64,000 nucleotides of DNA. It comes from CAZTAR01 sp043813895. Lineage in GTDB: Bacteria > Planctomycetota > Phycisphaerae > UBA1845 > UTPLA1. Positions 25,189 through 33,724 of the stretch are shown one piece after another. The stretch is from NCBI GenBank assembly GCA_043813895.1, contig JBDRKQ010000020.1, positions 1-64,000 on the forward strand, read 5' to 3'. The notes beneath the pieces are model-generated. The model ran no database searches. It was not told the origin of the DNA and saw only the letters and a list, made by a program, of their open reading frames with translations. Position numbers and translations under genes: made by a program. The number at the start of each line of letters is the position of its first letter. The first letter of the stretch is position 1.

Positions 25189-26811
25189 ATGAGCGAACTG
25201 CTTTTGGGGGACGAGGCGGTCGGACTTGCGGCCATCGACGCCGGAATCAGTGGGATGTTCGGGTATCCAGGGACGCCTTCGACCGAGATCTTCGAGTTTG
25301 TCGAGCGGCGCACCGAAGGGAACGATGCTGTCGTCGCCCGGTGGTCCGCCAACGAGAAGGTCGCCTACGAAGAGGCGATGGGGATGTCCTTCGCAGGCAA
25401 GCGTTCTCTCGTTTCGATGAAGCACGTGGGCCTGAACGTCGCGGCCGATCCTTTTATGAGTTCCGCCTTGACGGGCGCGCGCGGGGGGCTGGTTCTGGCC
25501 GTCGCCGACGATCCCGGGATGCACTCATCGCAGAACGAACAGGACTCTCGAGTTCTGAGCGACTTCGCGTCGATACCCGTCTTCGAGCCTGCGAACCAGC
25601 AGGAAGCATACGACATGACGCGTGAGGCCTTCGAGTTCTCCGAGCGCATGGAGATGCCTGTGATGATGCGCCTCGTCACGCGCCTCGCGCACAGCCGCGC
25701 CGCGGTCGAGTCCGCGCCGCCCGCCGAGCCGAAGCAGATCAAAGGGCCGGTCAATTGGCGGCAGTGGACGTTGTTGCCGCCGAATGCGCGGAAACGGTAC
25801 CGGCACCTGCTCGATCTCGTGCCGAAGATGCGTGACTACTCGGAGCACTCGCCATTCAACCGGCTGGAGCTTCGCGGCCCGAAGGGGATTCTGGCCACGG
25901 GCATCGCCTACAACTACGTCCGCGAGGTTATCGGCACGGATTCGAACTACTCGCTGCTGAAGATCAGCGTCTATCCGGCTCCGACGCGGTTGATTCGGGA
26001 TCTCGTGACGCATTGCGAGGATGTGCTCGTGGTGGAAGAGGGCTATCCGTACATCGAGACGCAGATCAACGGCGTCATTGGCGTTCCCGGCCGGGCGATT
26101 CGCGGGAAGCGCCAGGGTGCGTTGCCGATGGACGGCGAGATGACGTTCGAGAAGGTTCGGGCCGGGCTCGGCATGGAGCCTTTGCCGTCGCTGGACCCGG
26201 TGGAGACACTGCCGACGCGCCCGCCTCGTCTCTGCGACGGCTGCCCGCACAGCGACACCTTCAAGGCGATGATCGAGGCCACGGAGCAGGATGTGTCGCC
26301 CTGTTTCATGAGCGACATCGGTTGCTACACGCTGGGCGCCCTGCAGCCGTACAACGCCGTGCACACGTGCGTGGACATGGGGGCGTCGGTTTCCATGGCG
26401 ATCGGCGCGGCGAAGGCCGGCGTCCACCCGATCGTGTCCACGATCGGTGATTCGACGTTCACGCACTCGGGCATGACGGGCATGATTGGTGCGGCAAAAG
26501 AAGACGCCAACATGACCGTGCTGATTCTGGATAACTCCACGACCGCAATGACGGGCGGCCAAGGCATCTTCGCCACGCAGGAGGATCTGATTCGGCTTCT
26601 GAAGGGCCTGGGCGTCAATGAAGAGCACATCGTTCAAATACAGCCGACGCCCAAGAACCACGACAAGAACGTCGCGCTGATTCGCAAGGAGATCGAGCAC
26701 CGCGGGTTATCCGTCGTCGTGGCATGTCGGCCCTGCATTGTGTCTTCCAGGAAGGCAGTGCAAACCGCCGCCAAGAACCGCGAATCCGAGAAGCAAACGG
26801 CCGTAAGTTGA
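25189..26811 (+). CDS. iorA: Indolepyruvate ferredoxin oxidoreductase, alpha subunit, lacking the ferredoxin domain
   Basis: IorA is the thiamine-diphosphate subunit that decarboxylates aryl pyruvates (from Trp, Phe, Tyr) to aryl-CoA, reducing ferredoxin. The 540-residue protein has the N-terminal pyrimidine-binding domain (LLGDEAVGLAAIDAG, GYPGTPSTEI, ANEKVAYEEAMGMSFAGKR), VSMKHVGLNVAADPFM, DDPGMHSSQNEQDSR, and the C-terminal TPP domain (CDGCPHSDTF, MSDIGCYTLGALQP, IGDSTFTHSGMTG, LDNSTTAMTGGQ). Canonical IorA ends with two 4Fe-4S motifs; this one stops shortly after VACRPCIVSSRK with no CxxCxxC. Upstream site is GAGAG. The partner beta subunit is fused to the protein encoded 330 bases downstream. 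Confidence 0.93.
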   Translation: MSELLLGDEAVGLAAIDAGISGMFGYPGTPSTEIFEFVERRTEGNDAVVARWSANEKVAYEEAMGMSFAGKRSLVSMKHVGLNVAADPFMSSALTGARGGLVLAVADDPGMHSSQNEQDSRVLSDFASIPVFEPANQQEAYDMTREAFEFSERMEMPVMMRLVTRLAHSRAAVESAPPAEPKQIKGPVNWRQWTLLPPNARKRYRHLLDLVPKMRDYSEHSPFNRLELRGPKGILATGIAYNYVREVIGTDSNYSLLKISVYPAPTRLIRDLVTHCEDVLVVEEGYPYIETQINGVIGVPGRAIRGKRQGALPMDGEMTFEKVRAGLGMEPLPSLDPVETLPTRPPRLCDGCPHSDTFKAMIEATEQDVSPCFMSDIGCYTLGALQPYNAVHTCVDMGASVSMAIGAAKAGVHPIVSTIGDSTFTHSGMTGMIGAAKEDANMTVLILDNSTTAMTGGQGIFATQEDLIRLLKGLGVNEEHIVQIQPTPKNHDKNVALIRKEIEHRGLSVVVACRPCIVSSRKAVQTAAKNRESEKQTAVS

Positions 26812-27140
26812 TGAGTAGCGTCCGACCCCCGTGTCGGACGGCTCAGGTAGCGTCGGCCCCCCCCGTGGCCGACGAGGAATATGAGATGTTCTCTACGGCG
26901 GACAGGGGCGTCGGCCGCTACGGGTCTGGCCTGTTTGGGCGTTGACCGCTCCCTTACGGTCGCGGCTCTGATCTGCGTCGGCCGACGCGGGGGACGGCCG
27001 CTACGGGTCAGTGACCCAACAGACGGGACGTCGGCGCCACGGGCAAGGCCGCGCGGACTGACCCTTGACAGGGCGTCGCATCGTCAAGGGCAGGCGTCCG
27101 CGGCTCTTCGCCCGGTTTGTTGAAGAGGGAGTTCGCACTG
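26812..27140. other. Spacer between iorA and the iorB fusion, full of palindromes
   Basis: About 330 bases of tandem variants of one palindrome family: GTAGCGTCCGACCCCCGTGT at 26815, GTAGCGTCGGCCCC..GGCCGACGAG at 26848-26875, GGGGCGTCGGCCGCTACGGG at 26905-26923 and GTCGGCCGACGC..GGCCGCTACGGG at 26977-27007. At 26943-26972 is the complement of AGAGCCGCGACCGTAAGGGA. The ribosome site AGAGGGAG lies at 27123-27131. Confidence 0.75.
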
Positions 27141-30100
27141 ATGGAATACAACATCATCCTGGCCGGTGTCGGAGGACAGGGGATTCTGACGATCGCCCAG
27201 GCCATTTCGCTGGCGGCCATGCGGCGGGGTCTGAAGGTGAAGCAGGCCGAGGTTCACGGGATGTCGCAGCGCGGGGGGGCCGTGCAGTCACACCTTCGAC
27301 TTGCCGACCACGAATTGTACAGCGACCTGATTCCGCGGGGCCGGGCGGACATGATCCTGTCGGTCGAGCCTATGGAGGTGCTTCGCTACGTGGAGTACCT
27401 CGGCGAGGACGGTGTGATCGTTTCGAGCAGCGTTCCCACGGTGAACATTCCGAACTACGGCCCGATCGAGAAGGTGCTCGATCAGATATCCCGATACCCT
27501 CGCCACGTGCTGCTCGATGCGGACAGCCTTGCGAAGACGGCGGGTTCGATCCGATCCGCGAATACCGTGATGCTCGGCGCGGCGTCGCCGTTCATGGAGA
27601 TTGCGCCGGCTGACTTCGAAGCTGCAATCGCGCAGATGTTCACGAGAAAGGGCCAGAAGCTCGTGGACATCAACTACCGGGCGTTTCGCCTGGGCGGCAA
27701 GGCAGCCAACCTCTATCGCGACGGCCTGCTGCGCGGGGCGGATTCCCGCAACGTCCGGCAATGGATCGGTTCGATACCGCCCGACATGCTCGCCGATGCC
27801 GACATTCCGGATGCCGGCGCGCCAAGCCTATTCGAGCAGTCGTGTGAGCTTTCGCCGTCGGAAACCCAGGCCATCAACCAGACCCTTGAAGAGGCTTACA
27901 AAGAGGGACGGCGGCAACTCTTTGAACACGAGGTGTACAACCTCGTCGAGTTGGCGGGCGCGATTTCGCCGCCGCATCACGTGTTCATCCCTGCCGGCAT
28001 GCCGGTGACGGCGGAGATGCTCGCGGAGTTTCCCGGCGATAAGGTCGTCCTCAAGATCGTTTCGCCCGACATCGTTCACAAGTCGGACACGGGCGCGGTG
28101 GTCTTCGCGCCCAACGACCCGGAGGTCGTGTCTCGCGAGGTCGAGCAGATGCTCGCCGTTCAGGGCGAAGTCAGCTCGAAGATCGAGGGTGTGCTGATCG
28201 TCGAGTTCGTCGAACACGGGGGGGTCGGCTTCGGACAGGAGCTGTTCGTCGGCATTCGCTCGACGCGGGAGTTCGGTCCGGTCATTGCAGCCGGCCTGGG
28301 CGGCGTGGACACGGAGTATCTCGCCCAGAAGCTCAAGCCCGGTTTTGCCGTGGCGAAGGCGCTGGCCGCCGACACGAACGAGGAGGAGTTCTTCGCGCAG
28401 TTCAAACGGACGGCCGCATACGAGATACTTTCCGGCCAGGCGCGGGGCCACACGCGTATTGCGTCCGACGGAGAGCTGATGCGTTGCTTCCGCGCGTTTA
28501 TCGCGATCGCCAGACGCTTCTGCATCGACCGCGGCGAGGAGGGCCCGGACGTCGGCGAGTTGGAGGTCAACCCGTTCGCTTTCAGGCGGCAGACGATGAT
28601 TCCGCTTGACGGCCGGGGTCGTCTCCAAACAGCCACCCGGCGAACTCGGCCGCGCCCGATCGCCCAGATCAAGTCGCTGCTGGAACCACGGTCCATCGCC
28701 GTCCTGGGGGCGTCCAGCAAGCGGGCAAACTTCGGCCGGATCATCCTCAACAACATCAAGGAGTGCGGCTATCCCATCCAGCAGCTTTATGTCGTCAAGG
28801 ACGGGATCGAATCGCTCGATGGCGTTCGTTGTGTGCCCGGCATCGCCGACATACCCGGGAATCTCGACTTGCTGATCATGGCGGCCACGGTGAAAGACAT
28901 GCCGCAGTTCGTCAACCAGCTTATCGAGGAGGGCAAGGTCGCCTCGGTCATTCTCATTCCGGGCGGGCTTGGCGAGACCAAAGACACGCAGGACATACCG
29001 GCGCGGATCCGCGCCGCCATCTCCGCGGCACGGGAGAGACAAGAGAAGTGTCCCATCTTCCTTGGCGGCAATTGCCTGGGTATGCGGTCTCGCCCGGGGA
29101 AGTTCGATACGTTCTTCATCGAGAGCAGGAAGCTCGATCCTCGCAGGAACGCCGAGCCGAGACGGACGGCGCTCATCTCCCAAAGCGGCGCGTTCGTCAT
29201 TACGCGCATGAGCAACCTACAAACGCTCGACCCTACGCTTGCGATTTCCATCGGCAATCAGCTTGACCTGACCGTGTCCGACATGCTTCGGGCCGTCGGC
29301 CAGCGCGAGGATATCGACGCGATCGGCGTATACATCGAAGGCTTCCAGGATCTTGACGGCTCGGCTTTCGTTCGCGCTGTCGAGGATGTCACCGCGGCCG
29401 GCAAGGTTGTCGTGTTCTACAAGGCAGGCCGGACCGAGGCCGGGCGGTCGGCCACCGCCGGGCACACCGCCTCGATCGCCGGCGATTACGATATCTGCCA
29501 AACCGGCGTCGCCAACGCAGGCGCGATCGTGACGGAGAGCTTTCAGGAGTTCGAGCAGTTGATGGAACTGGCAACCGCCTTGCACGACAAGGATGTCGGA
29601 GGTGTTCGCGTGGGCGCGATCAGCAACGCGGGCTATGAAACGGTGGGCATGGCGGACGCAATCCACGGGCCGAGCCATGAGGTCGAGTTGCCCGAGTTTT
29701 CGGCGAAGACGCAAACGGCACTTGGCGGCCTGTTGGCGAAGTACCGGCTCGACAGGCTTGTCAACCTGCGCAACCCTCTTGATTTGACACCGATGGCCAA
29801 CGATGAGGCCTATGAAGATTGCATTCGAACGATCCTGATCGACGCCGGGATCGACGCCGTCGTCGCGGCGGCTGTCCCGCTGACGCCCGAGATGCGGAAC
29901 ATGCCCGACGAGATCGAGGAGCCCGGCTCGACAACGGCGCGCTTGTCGGAACTGTTCCGGAAGTCCAAGAAGCCGGTTGTCGCGGTCATCGACGCGGGCG
30001 CGCCATTTGAGACGCTGGCCTTGTCGCTCCGGTCCGCCGGCATTCCGGTGTTCCGTTCGAGCGATCAGGCGATTCGTTCGCTCGGCCGCTATTTGTGCCA

Positions 30101-30182
30101 CCGTGTTCGTATGGGTCTGCCGCGTGCCGACCAGCCTGAGAAGACCGGCGAGGAGCAGAAGAGAAACTCCGTGATTGCATGA
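27141..30182 (+). CDS. iorB: Fusion: indolepyruvate oxidoreductase beta subunit - ADP-forming acyl-CoA synthetase
   Basis: A 1013-residue multidomain enzyme. Residues 1-200 are a complete IorB/pyruvate oxidoreductase gamma-type domain (LAGVGGQGILTIAQ, VKQAEVHGMSQRGGAVQSHL). Residues about 240-490 are the ATP-grasp (beta-type) subunit of an ADP-forming acyl-CoA synthetase (LKIVSPDIVHKSDTGAV, VGIRSTREFGPVIAAGLGG, GELEVNPFAF). Residues about 510-990 are its CoA-binding/ligase (alpha-type) part (LEPRSIAVLGASSKRANFG, LGGNCLGM, ISQSGAFVITRM, SIGNQLDLTVSDM) with the phosphohistidine H775 in ATAGHTASIAGD. No stop or frameshift interrupts it. It should couple 2-oxoacid oxidation to ATP synthesis via aryl-CoA. 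ATG at 27141 has AGAGGGAG upstream; the frame's TTG at 27117 is less likely. Confidence 0.95.
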   Translation: MEYNIILAGVGGQGILTIAQAISLAAMRRGLKVKQAEVHGMSQRGGAVQSHLRLADHELYSDLIPRGRADMILSVEPMEVLRYVEYLGEDGVIVSSSVPTVNIPNYGPIEKVLDQISRYPRHVLLDADSLAKTAGSIRSANTVMLGAASPFMEIAPADFEAAIAQMFTRKGQKLVDINYRAFRLGGKAANLYRDGLLRGADSRNVRQWIGSIPPDMLADADIPDAGAPSLFEQSCELSPSETQAINQTLEEAYKEGRRQLFEHEVYNLVELAGAISPPHHVFIPAGMPVTAEMLAEFPGDKVVLKIVSPDIVHKSDTGAVVFAPNDPEVVSREVEQMLAVQGEVSSKIEGVLIVEFVEHGGVGFGQELFVGIRSTREFGPVIAAGLGGVDTEYLAQKLKPGFAVAKALAADTNEEEFFAQFKRTAAYEILSGQARGHTRIASDGELMRCFRAFIAIARRFCIDRGEEGPDVGELEVNPFAFRRQTMIPLDGRGRLQTATRRTRPRPIAQIKSLLEPRSIAVLGASSKRANFGRIILNNIKECGYPIQQLYVVKDGIESLDGVRCVPGIADIPGNLDLLIMAATVKDMPQFVNQLIEEGKVASVILIPGGLGETKDTQDIPARIRAAISAARERQEKCPIFLGGNCLGMRSRPGKFDTFFIESRKLDPRRNAEPRRTALISQSGAFVITRMSNLQTLDPTLAISIGNQLDLTVSDMLRAVGQREDIDAIGVYIEGFQDLDGSAFVRAVEDVTAAGKVVVFYKAGRTEAGRSATAGHTASIAGDYDICQTGVANAGAIVTESFQEFEQLMELATALHDKDVGGVRVGAISNAGYETVGMADAIHGPSHEVELPEFSAKTQTALGGLLAKYRLDRLVNLRNPLDLTPMANDEAYEDCIRTILIDAGIDAVVAAAVPLTPEMRNMPDEIEEPGSTTARLSELFRKSKKPVVAVIDAGAPFETLALSLRSAGIPVFRSSDQAIRSLGRYLCHRVRMGLPRADQPEKTGEEQKRNSVIA

Positions 30183-30671
30183 TTGCGTGCCGTTCCTCAT
30201 CGGAGCATGACACACGGCAGAGGCATCGCGGCCTCACTTAATCACCGCAGCACCACCTGTCACGAACGGTCCCGGTTGGGCCGGTCGGCACAGCTCCTTC
30301 TGTTCGCTGGCGGCCTTTGGCATTCACTGGTGTTTGGCGTTCGACGTATTCTCGGGGGATTGCCCTTGGGTCGCCGCGAGTCCCTACATATCGGGCATAG
30401 GGCTGCGTAATTTATTGCAATGCATAATGTTGCGGGCAAGAGAGGGGCGTTGGGCTGGGGATTGCCCGGGCTGGCGCCGAGGCAGCCATTGCGTGGTGTG
30501 GACAGGTCCCCGCCACAATCTTAGTATTCCCGACCAAAGGCTCGTCTTTGGCGAAGTGTTTTGCCGAAATAGAGAAGTGAGCAATAATTGCGCGGTCGTG
30601 CCGGATTGGCACACAGTCAGCGAGAAGACCGAACTCGCAACAACATCGACTCTGATTAGGAGAAGAGGAAC
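30183..30671. other. Intergenic region upstream of a small open frame
   Basis: About 490 bases with no gene recognised. It includes lower-GC patches (30405-30435, TTTATTGCAATGCATAATG; 30560-30592 with palindrome GCAATAATTGC at 30582-30592) that may hold promoters. A long antisense frame covering 30384-32213 is the shadow of galE. Confidence 0.4.
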
Positions 30672-30836
30672 ATGAATACTGTTATCTGCGGACTCCTCCA
30701 ACCGATGGTGGACATGATTCAGGCGTGGATGTCGTTGGCCTTCGTGCCACTCAACTTCCTGGGCTTCGCAACACCGCCCGTCGCGAGTTGGTTCAATCCA
30801 ATCTTGCAACCGATCGTGGGTTGCACCGTGACGTGA
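30672..30836 (+). CDS. Possible small hydrophobic protein, 54 residues
   Basis: A short frame with a very strong ribosome site (TTAGGAGAAGAGGAAC immediately before the ATG). The protein starts MNTVICGLLQPMVDMIQAWM and continues SLAFVPLNFLGFATPP; it is largely hydrophobic with two cysteines and several prolines, suggesting a membrane-associated peptide. No family is recognised. It stops 255 bases before galE. It is proposed because of the ribosome site and upstream A+T-rich patches; conservation is unknown. Confidence 0.45.
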   Translation: MNTVICGLLQPMVDMIQAWMSLAFVPLNFLGFATPPVASWFNPILQPIVGCTVT

Positions 30837-31091
30837 TCTCCTGCGGCCCGCTGCCTCGGCGGCGGTCCGAGAGGATTCACCAGTCTTCACGCCGGATGTC
30901 CATGGATACGCTTCCGTGGGCATCCGGTGCGCTTTTTGGGTCCGCCAAACCGCCTGGGGGATTGCACGCCGCATTGCCGCATACGGCTTGACTGGCCTGC
31001 ACCTTGCGCCCGTGCTAAGCTCTTCCCGGCACTCGGTTCTCGCGCGCGCGTTATTGAGACAGCCTGCAGCCAAGTGCCGATGAGGTGCTCG

Positions 31092-32099
31092 ATGAACGTC
31101 CTGGTCACCGGCGGAGCAGGGTATGTCGGAAGCCACGCCGTCCGGACGCTTGTCGGCGCGGGACACGCCATCGTCGTTTTCGACAACTTGTCCGCGGGCC
31201 ATGCCGCCGCCGTTGCGGACGATGCCAGGCTGGTTGTCGGAGAATTGGGGGATGAGATTCTCCTTGACGACCTGTTCCGCGAGTTCGGATTCGACGCGGT
31301 GATGCACTTCGCCGCCTACATCGAGGTGGGCGAGTCCGTCGTCGATCCCCTCAAGTTCTACGACAACAACGTCGGCAACTCGATCCGGTTGCTCCGCGCC
31401 ATGCAACGGCACGAAGTCCATCGCTTCGTCTTCAGTTCCACTTGCGCGACCTACGGCATACCTGACCGGATGCCGATCACCGAAGACATGCCGCAGGTTC
31501 CCGCGAGCCCTTACGCGCGGGCCAAGCTCGCCGTCGAATGGGCGCTGGCCGACTCCGCCGACGCCTGGGGGCTGGGTTTCGTCGCGCTTCGCTACTTCAA
31601 CGCCGCCGGCGCCGCCGCCGACGGGACAATCGGCGAGGACCACGAGCCGGAATCCCACCTGATCCCCAATGTTCTCAAGGTTCCGCTCGGTCAGCGCCCG
31701 CACATCAGACTCTTCGGCACCGACTACGAAACGCGCGATGGCACGTGCATTCGCGATTATGTTCATGTGGAAGACCTGGCCGACGCGCACGCGCGGGCGA
31801 TCGAAGCCATCGAACCAGGCCGGAAGCAATACTACAACGCCGGCACCGGCCACAGCGCGACGGTCCTCGAGGTTGTCGAAACCGCGAGAGAGGTTACCGG
31901 CCATCCCGTCCCCATTATCGAGGAGCCCCGAAGGGCGGGTGACGTGCCGGAACTGCGTGCCGATTCGACAAAGATCCGCTGCGAACTTGGTTGGTCGCCG
32001 AAGTACGAGAACCTGCACGACATCGTGGCCAGCGCCTGGAAGTGGCATCACGGTCATCCGGACGGCTTCGGTGATCGGCCGACTCGGGCCGACCGATGA
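31092..32099 (+). CDS. galE: UDP-glucose 4-epimerase
   Basis: GalE interconverts UDP-glucose and UDP-galactose, feeding surface polysaccharides. The 335-residue short-chain dehydrogenase fold begins MNVLVTGGAGYVGSHAVRTL (NAD-binding), with AVMHFAAYIEVGESVVDPL, the Ser/Thr-Tyr-Lys triad in FSSTCATYG and SPYARAKLAVEW, RYFNAAGA, and DGTCIRDYVHVEDLADAH. An in-frame ATG four codons earlier (31080) is an alternative; GAGGTG favours 31092. Its stop overlaps the moeA start (ATGA at 32096-32099). The pairing with moeA has no known biochemical logic and may simply be operon packing. Confidence 0.95.
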   Translation: MNVLVTGGAGYVGSHAVRTLVGAGHAIVVFDNLSAGHAAAVADDARLVVGELGDEILLDDLFREFGFDAVMHFAAYIEVGESVVDPLKFYDNNVGNSIRLLRAMQRHEVHRFVFSSTCATYGIPDRMPITEDMPQVPASPYARAKLAVEWALADSADAWGLGFVALRYFNAAGAAADGTIGEDHEPESHLIPNVLKVPLGQRPHIRLFGTDYETRDGTCIRDYVHVEDLADAHARAIEAIEPGRKQYYNAGTGHSATVLEVVETAREVTGHPVPIIEEPRRAGDVPELRADSTKIRCELGWSPKYENLHDIVASAWKWHHGHPDGFGDRPTRADR

Positions 32100-33355
32100 G
32101 CGATCGCGGCCTGCCATTGTGGGGCAAGCGACCTTATCCGCTATTGGAGATGGACGAGGCCTCGCGGCTGATCGCCGCTGAGGTCCGCCCCGGGGGAATC
32201 TTCGAGGCGACACTCGCCGAGGCGGCCGGCCGCGTGTTGGCAGCCGACGTGACGGCCTGCGAGGATTATCCGGCGTTCGACAAGGCGCTGATGGACGGCT
32301 TTGCGGTTCGAGCTGCGGACTGCCGGACGCCGGGGGCGGAACTGAGTGTCATCGGCTTGGCACCTGCAGGCCGCAAGACAGCACTTCATACCGTGCCCGG
32401 CCGGGCCGTGCGGATCAACACCGGGGCGCCGCTTCCTTCCGGCGCGGACGCCGTCGTGAAGATCGAGGAGACGGTCGTCTCCGGTGACGGCGGCATCGTC
32501 CGGATCACCACGGGTGTTTCGGCGGGACAGAACGTCGAGCCGCGCGGCAGCATCAGACCTTGCGGCGCGGCCGTACTGACTGCGCCGGTGCGGATCGCGC
32601 CGAGTCACCTGGCAGCCGCCGTGACGGCCGGCCTTCGCACGTTGAAGGTTTACGAACGGCCCGGCGTGGCCATCGTGATAACCGGCAACGAAGTCGTTCC
32701 GGCGGGACAGTCAAAAGGGCCGGGGCAGATTCATGACAGCAACGGCCCGATGCTCTGTGCCCTCATGTCCCAGTTCGGGGCGTCGCCGACGCCGCCCACG
32801 ATTGCCCTGGACACGTTGGACGACCTGAAGGACCGGTTTGCCAAGGCGTTGGAGAAGCCCGTCGTTCTGGCCTGCGGCGGCATGTCGATGGGGACGCTGG
32901 ACTTGGTGCCCGACGCGCTCGTCGAGTTGGGCGTCCGGTGGCTCATGCACGGCGTTTCGATTAGGCCGGGCAGACCCGTAGCCTATGGCCGCGGCGCCGA
33001 CGGACAGCATGTTTTCGGCCTGCCCGGGAATCCGATCAGCGTGTTCGTTTGCGGATGGCTTTTCGTTCGCCCGGTGGTTGACGGTCTTCAAGGCTTGCCG
33101 CCGATTCCGCCGCAACGCGTGCCGGCAACGCTGGTCGGTGAGATCAAGGCGCATCGAGACCCGCGTCCGGCGTTCGTACCGGCAAGGACATGGATCGACG
33201 CGTCGTGCGGTCTGATGGCGGAGCCCTGCCGGTGGCGAGGTTCGGCGGACGTGTACGGGGCGGCTGAGGGGACGGCGCTGCTCTATGTCCCCCGGCCCCG
33301 CGAGCCCATCGCCGCCGGAAGCGGCGTTGACGTCATCGTGACCTCCGGCACATGA
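32096..33355 (+). CDS. moeA: Molybdopterin molybdenumtransferase
   Basis: MoeA inserts molybdate into adenylylated molybdopterin, the last step of molybdenum cofactor synthesis. The 419-residue protein has the family order: DYPAFDKALMDGFAVRAAD, VRINTGAPLPSGADAVVKIE, VAIVITGNEVVPAGQ, GQIHDSNGPML, CGGMSMGTLDL, SIRPGRPVAYG and VFGLPGNPISVFV, then the beta-barrel C-terminal domain. The ATG overlaps the galE stop. No other Mo-cofactor genes or molybdoenzymes occur in the window. Confidence 0.95.
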   Translation: MSDRGLPLWGKRPYPLLEMDEASRLIAAEVRPGGIFEATLAEAAGRVLAADVTACEDYPAFDKALMDGFAVRAADCRTPGAELSVIGLAPAGRKTALHTVPGRAVRINTGAPLPSGADAVVKIEETVVSGDGGIVRITTGVSAGQNVEPRGSIRPCGAAVLTAPVRIAPSHLAAAVTAGLRTLKVYERPGVAIVITGNEVVPAGQSKGPGQIHDSNGPMLCALMSQFGASPTPPTIALDTLDDLKDRFAKALEKPVVLACGGMSMGTLDLVPDALVELGVRWLMHGVSIRPGRPVAYGRGADGQHVFGLPGNPISVFVCGWLFVRPVVDGLQGLPPIPPQRVPATLVGEIKAHRDPRPAFVPARTWIDASCGLMAEPCRWRGSADVYGAAEGTALLYVPRPREPIAAGSGVDVIVTSGT

Positions 33356-33724
33356 CAGACTCTCAAGTCAGCGATCATAGTAGTTTCTGCGAGTTCGTTT
33401 TGTCCTGAACGTTTGTGGCACCGCCGTCCCGCCTGTGACTCCACCGGCGAGACGCCGGCACCACATGAGCGAAGAAGAGCTGCGCTCGTGAGGGGGCGGC
33501 TGGCGTCCACGGGGAGGGCCCCTTGATCTGGATGATAACCGACTCCCTCACGGTCGCGGCTCTGTTCGCCGCGGTCGTGGCTCCGATCGGCGTTGCTTCG
33601 CACGCCCACGATGTCGATTACAGGGTTGGCAGGCCTGATATCAAGGGCCGGCGGATGGTTTGCCGATGATTCCATGTCTGCGCAGACTGTCTGCGCAGCG
33701 CAGTTTTTGCGCGAGCAACTCGCA
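33356..33724. other. Spacer with repeats and a 21-base palindrome
   Basis: No gene is supported. It holds a GTGGCACCG..CGGCACCAC type repeat at 33414-33465, a copy of the GACTCCCTCACGGTCGCGGC repeat at 33541-33560 and a perfect palindrome at 33678-33698. The open frame of the next gene extends back through this region from a TTG at 33593, without conserved sequence. Confidence 0.5.

Noticed and set aside
27828..29183. 451-residue minus-strand frame within the iorB fusion
   Set aside because: Antisense shadow of a gene with conserved catalytic motifs on the plus strand.
30384..32213. 609-residue open frame on the minus strand
   Set aside because: It is antisense to galE, whose domains are complete; the antisense product has no recognisable motif. 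High GC codon bias creates such frames.
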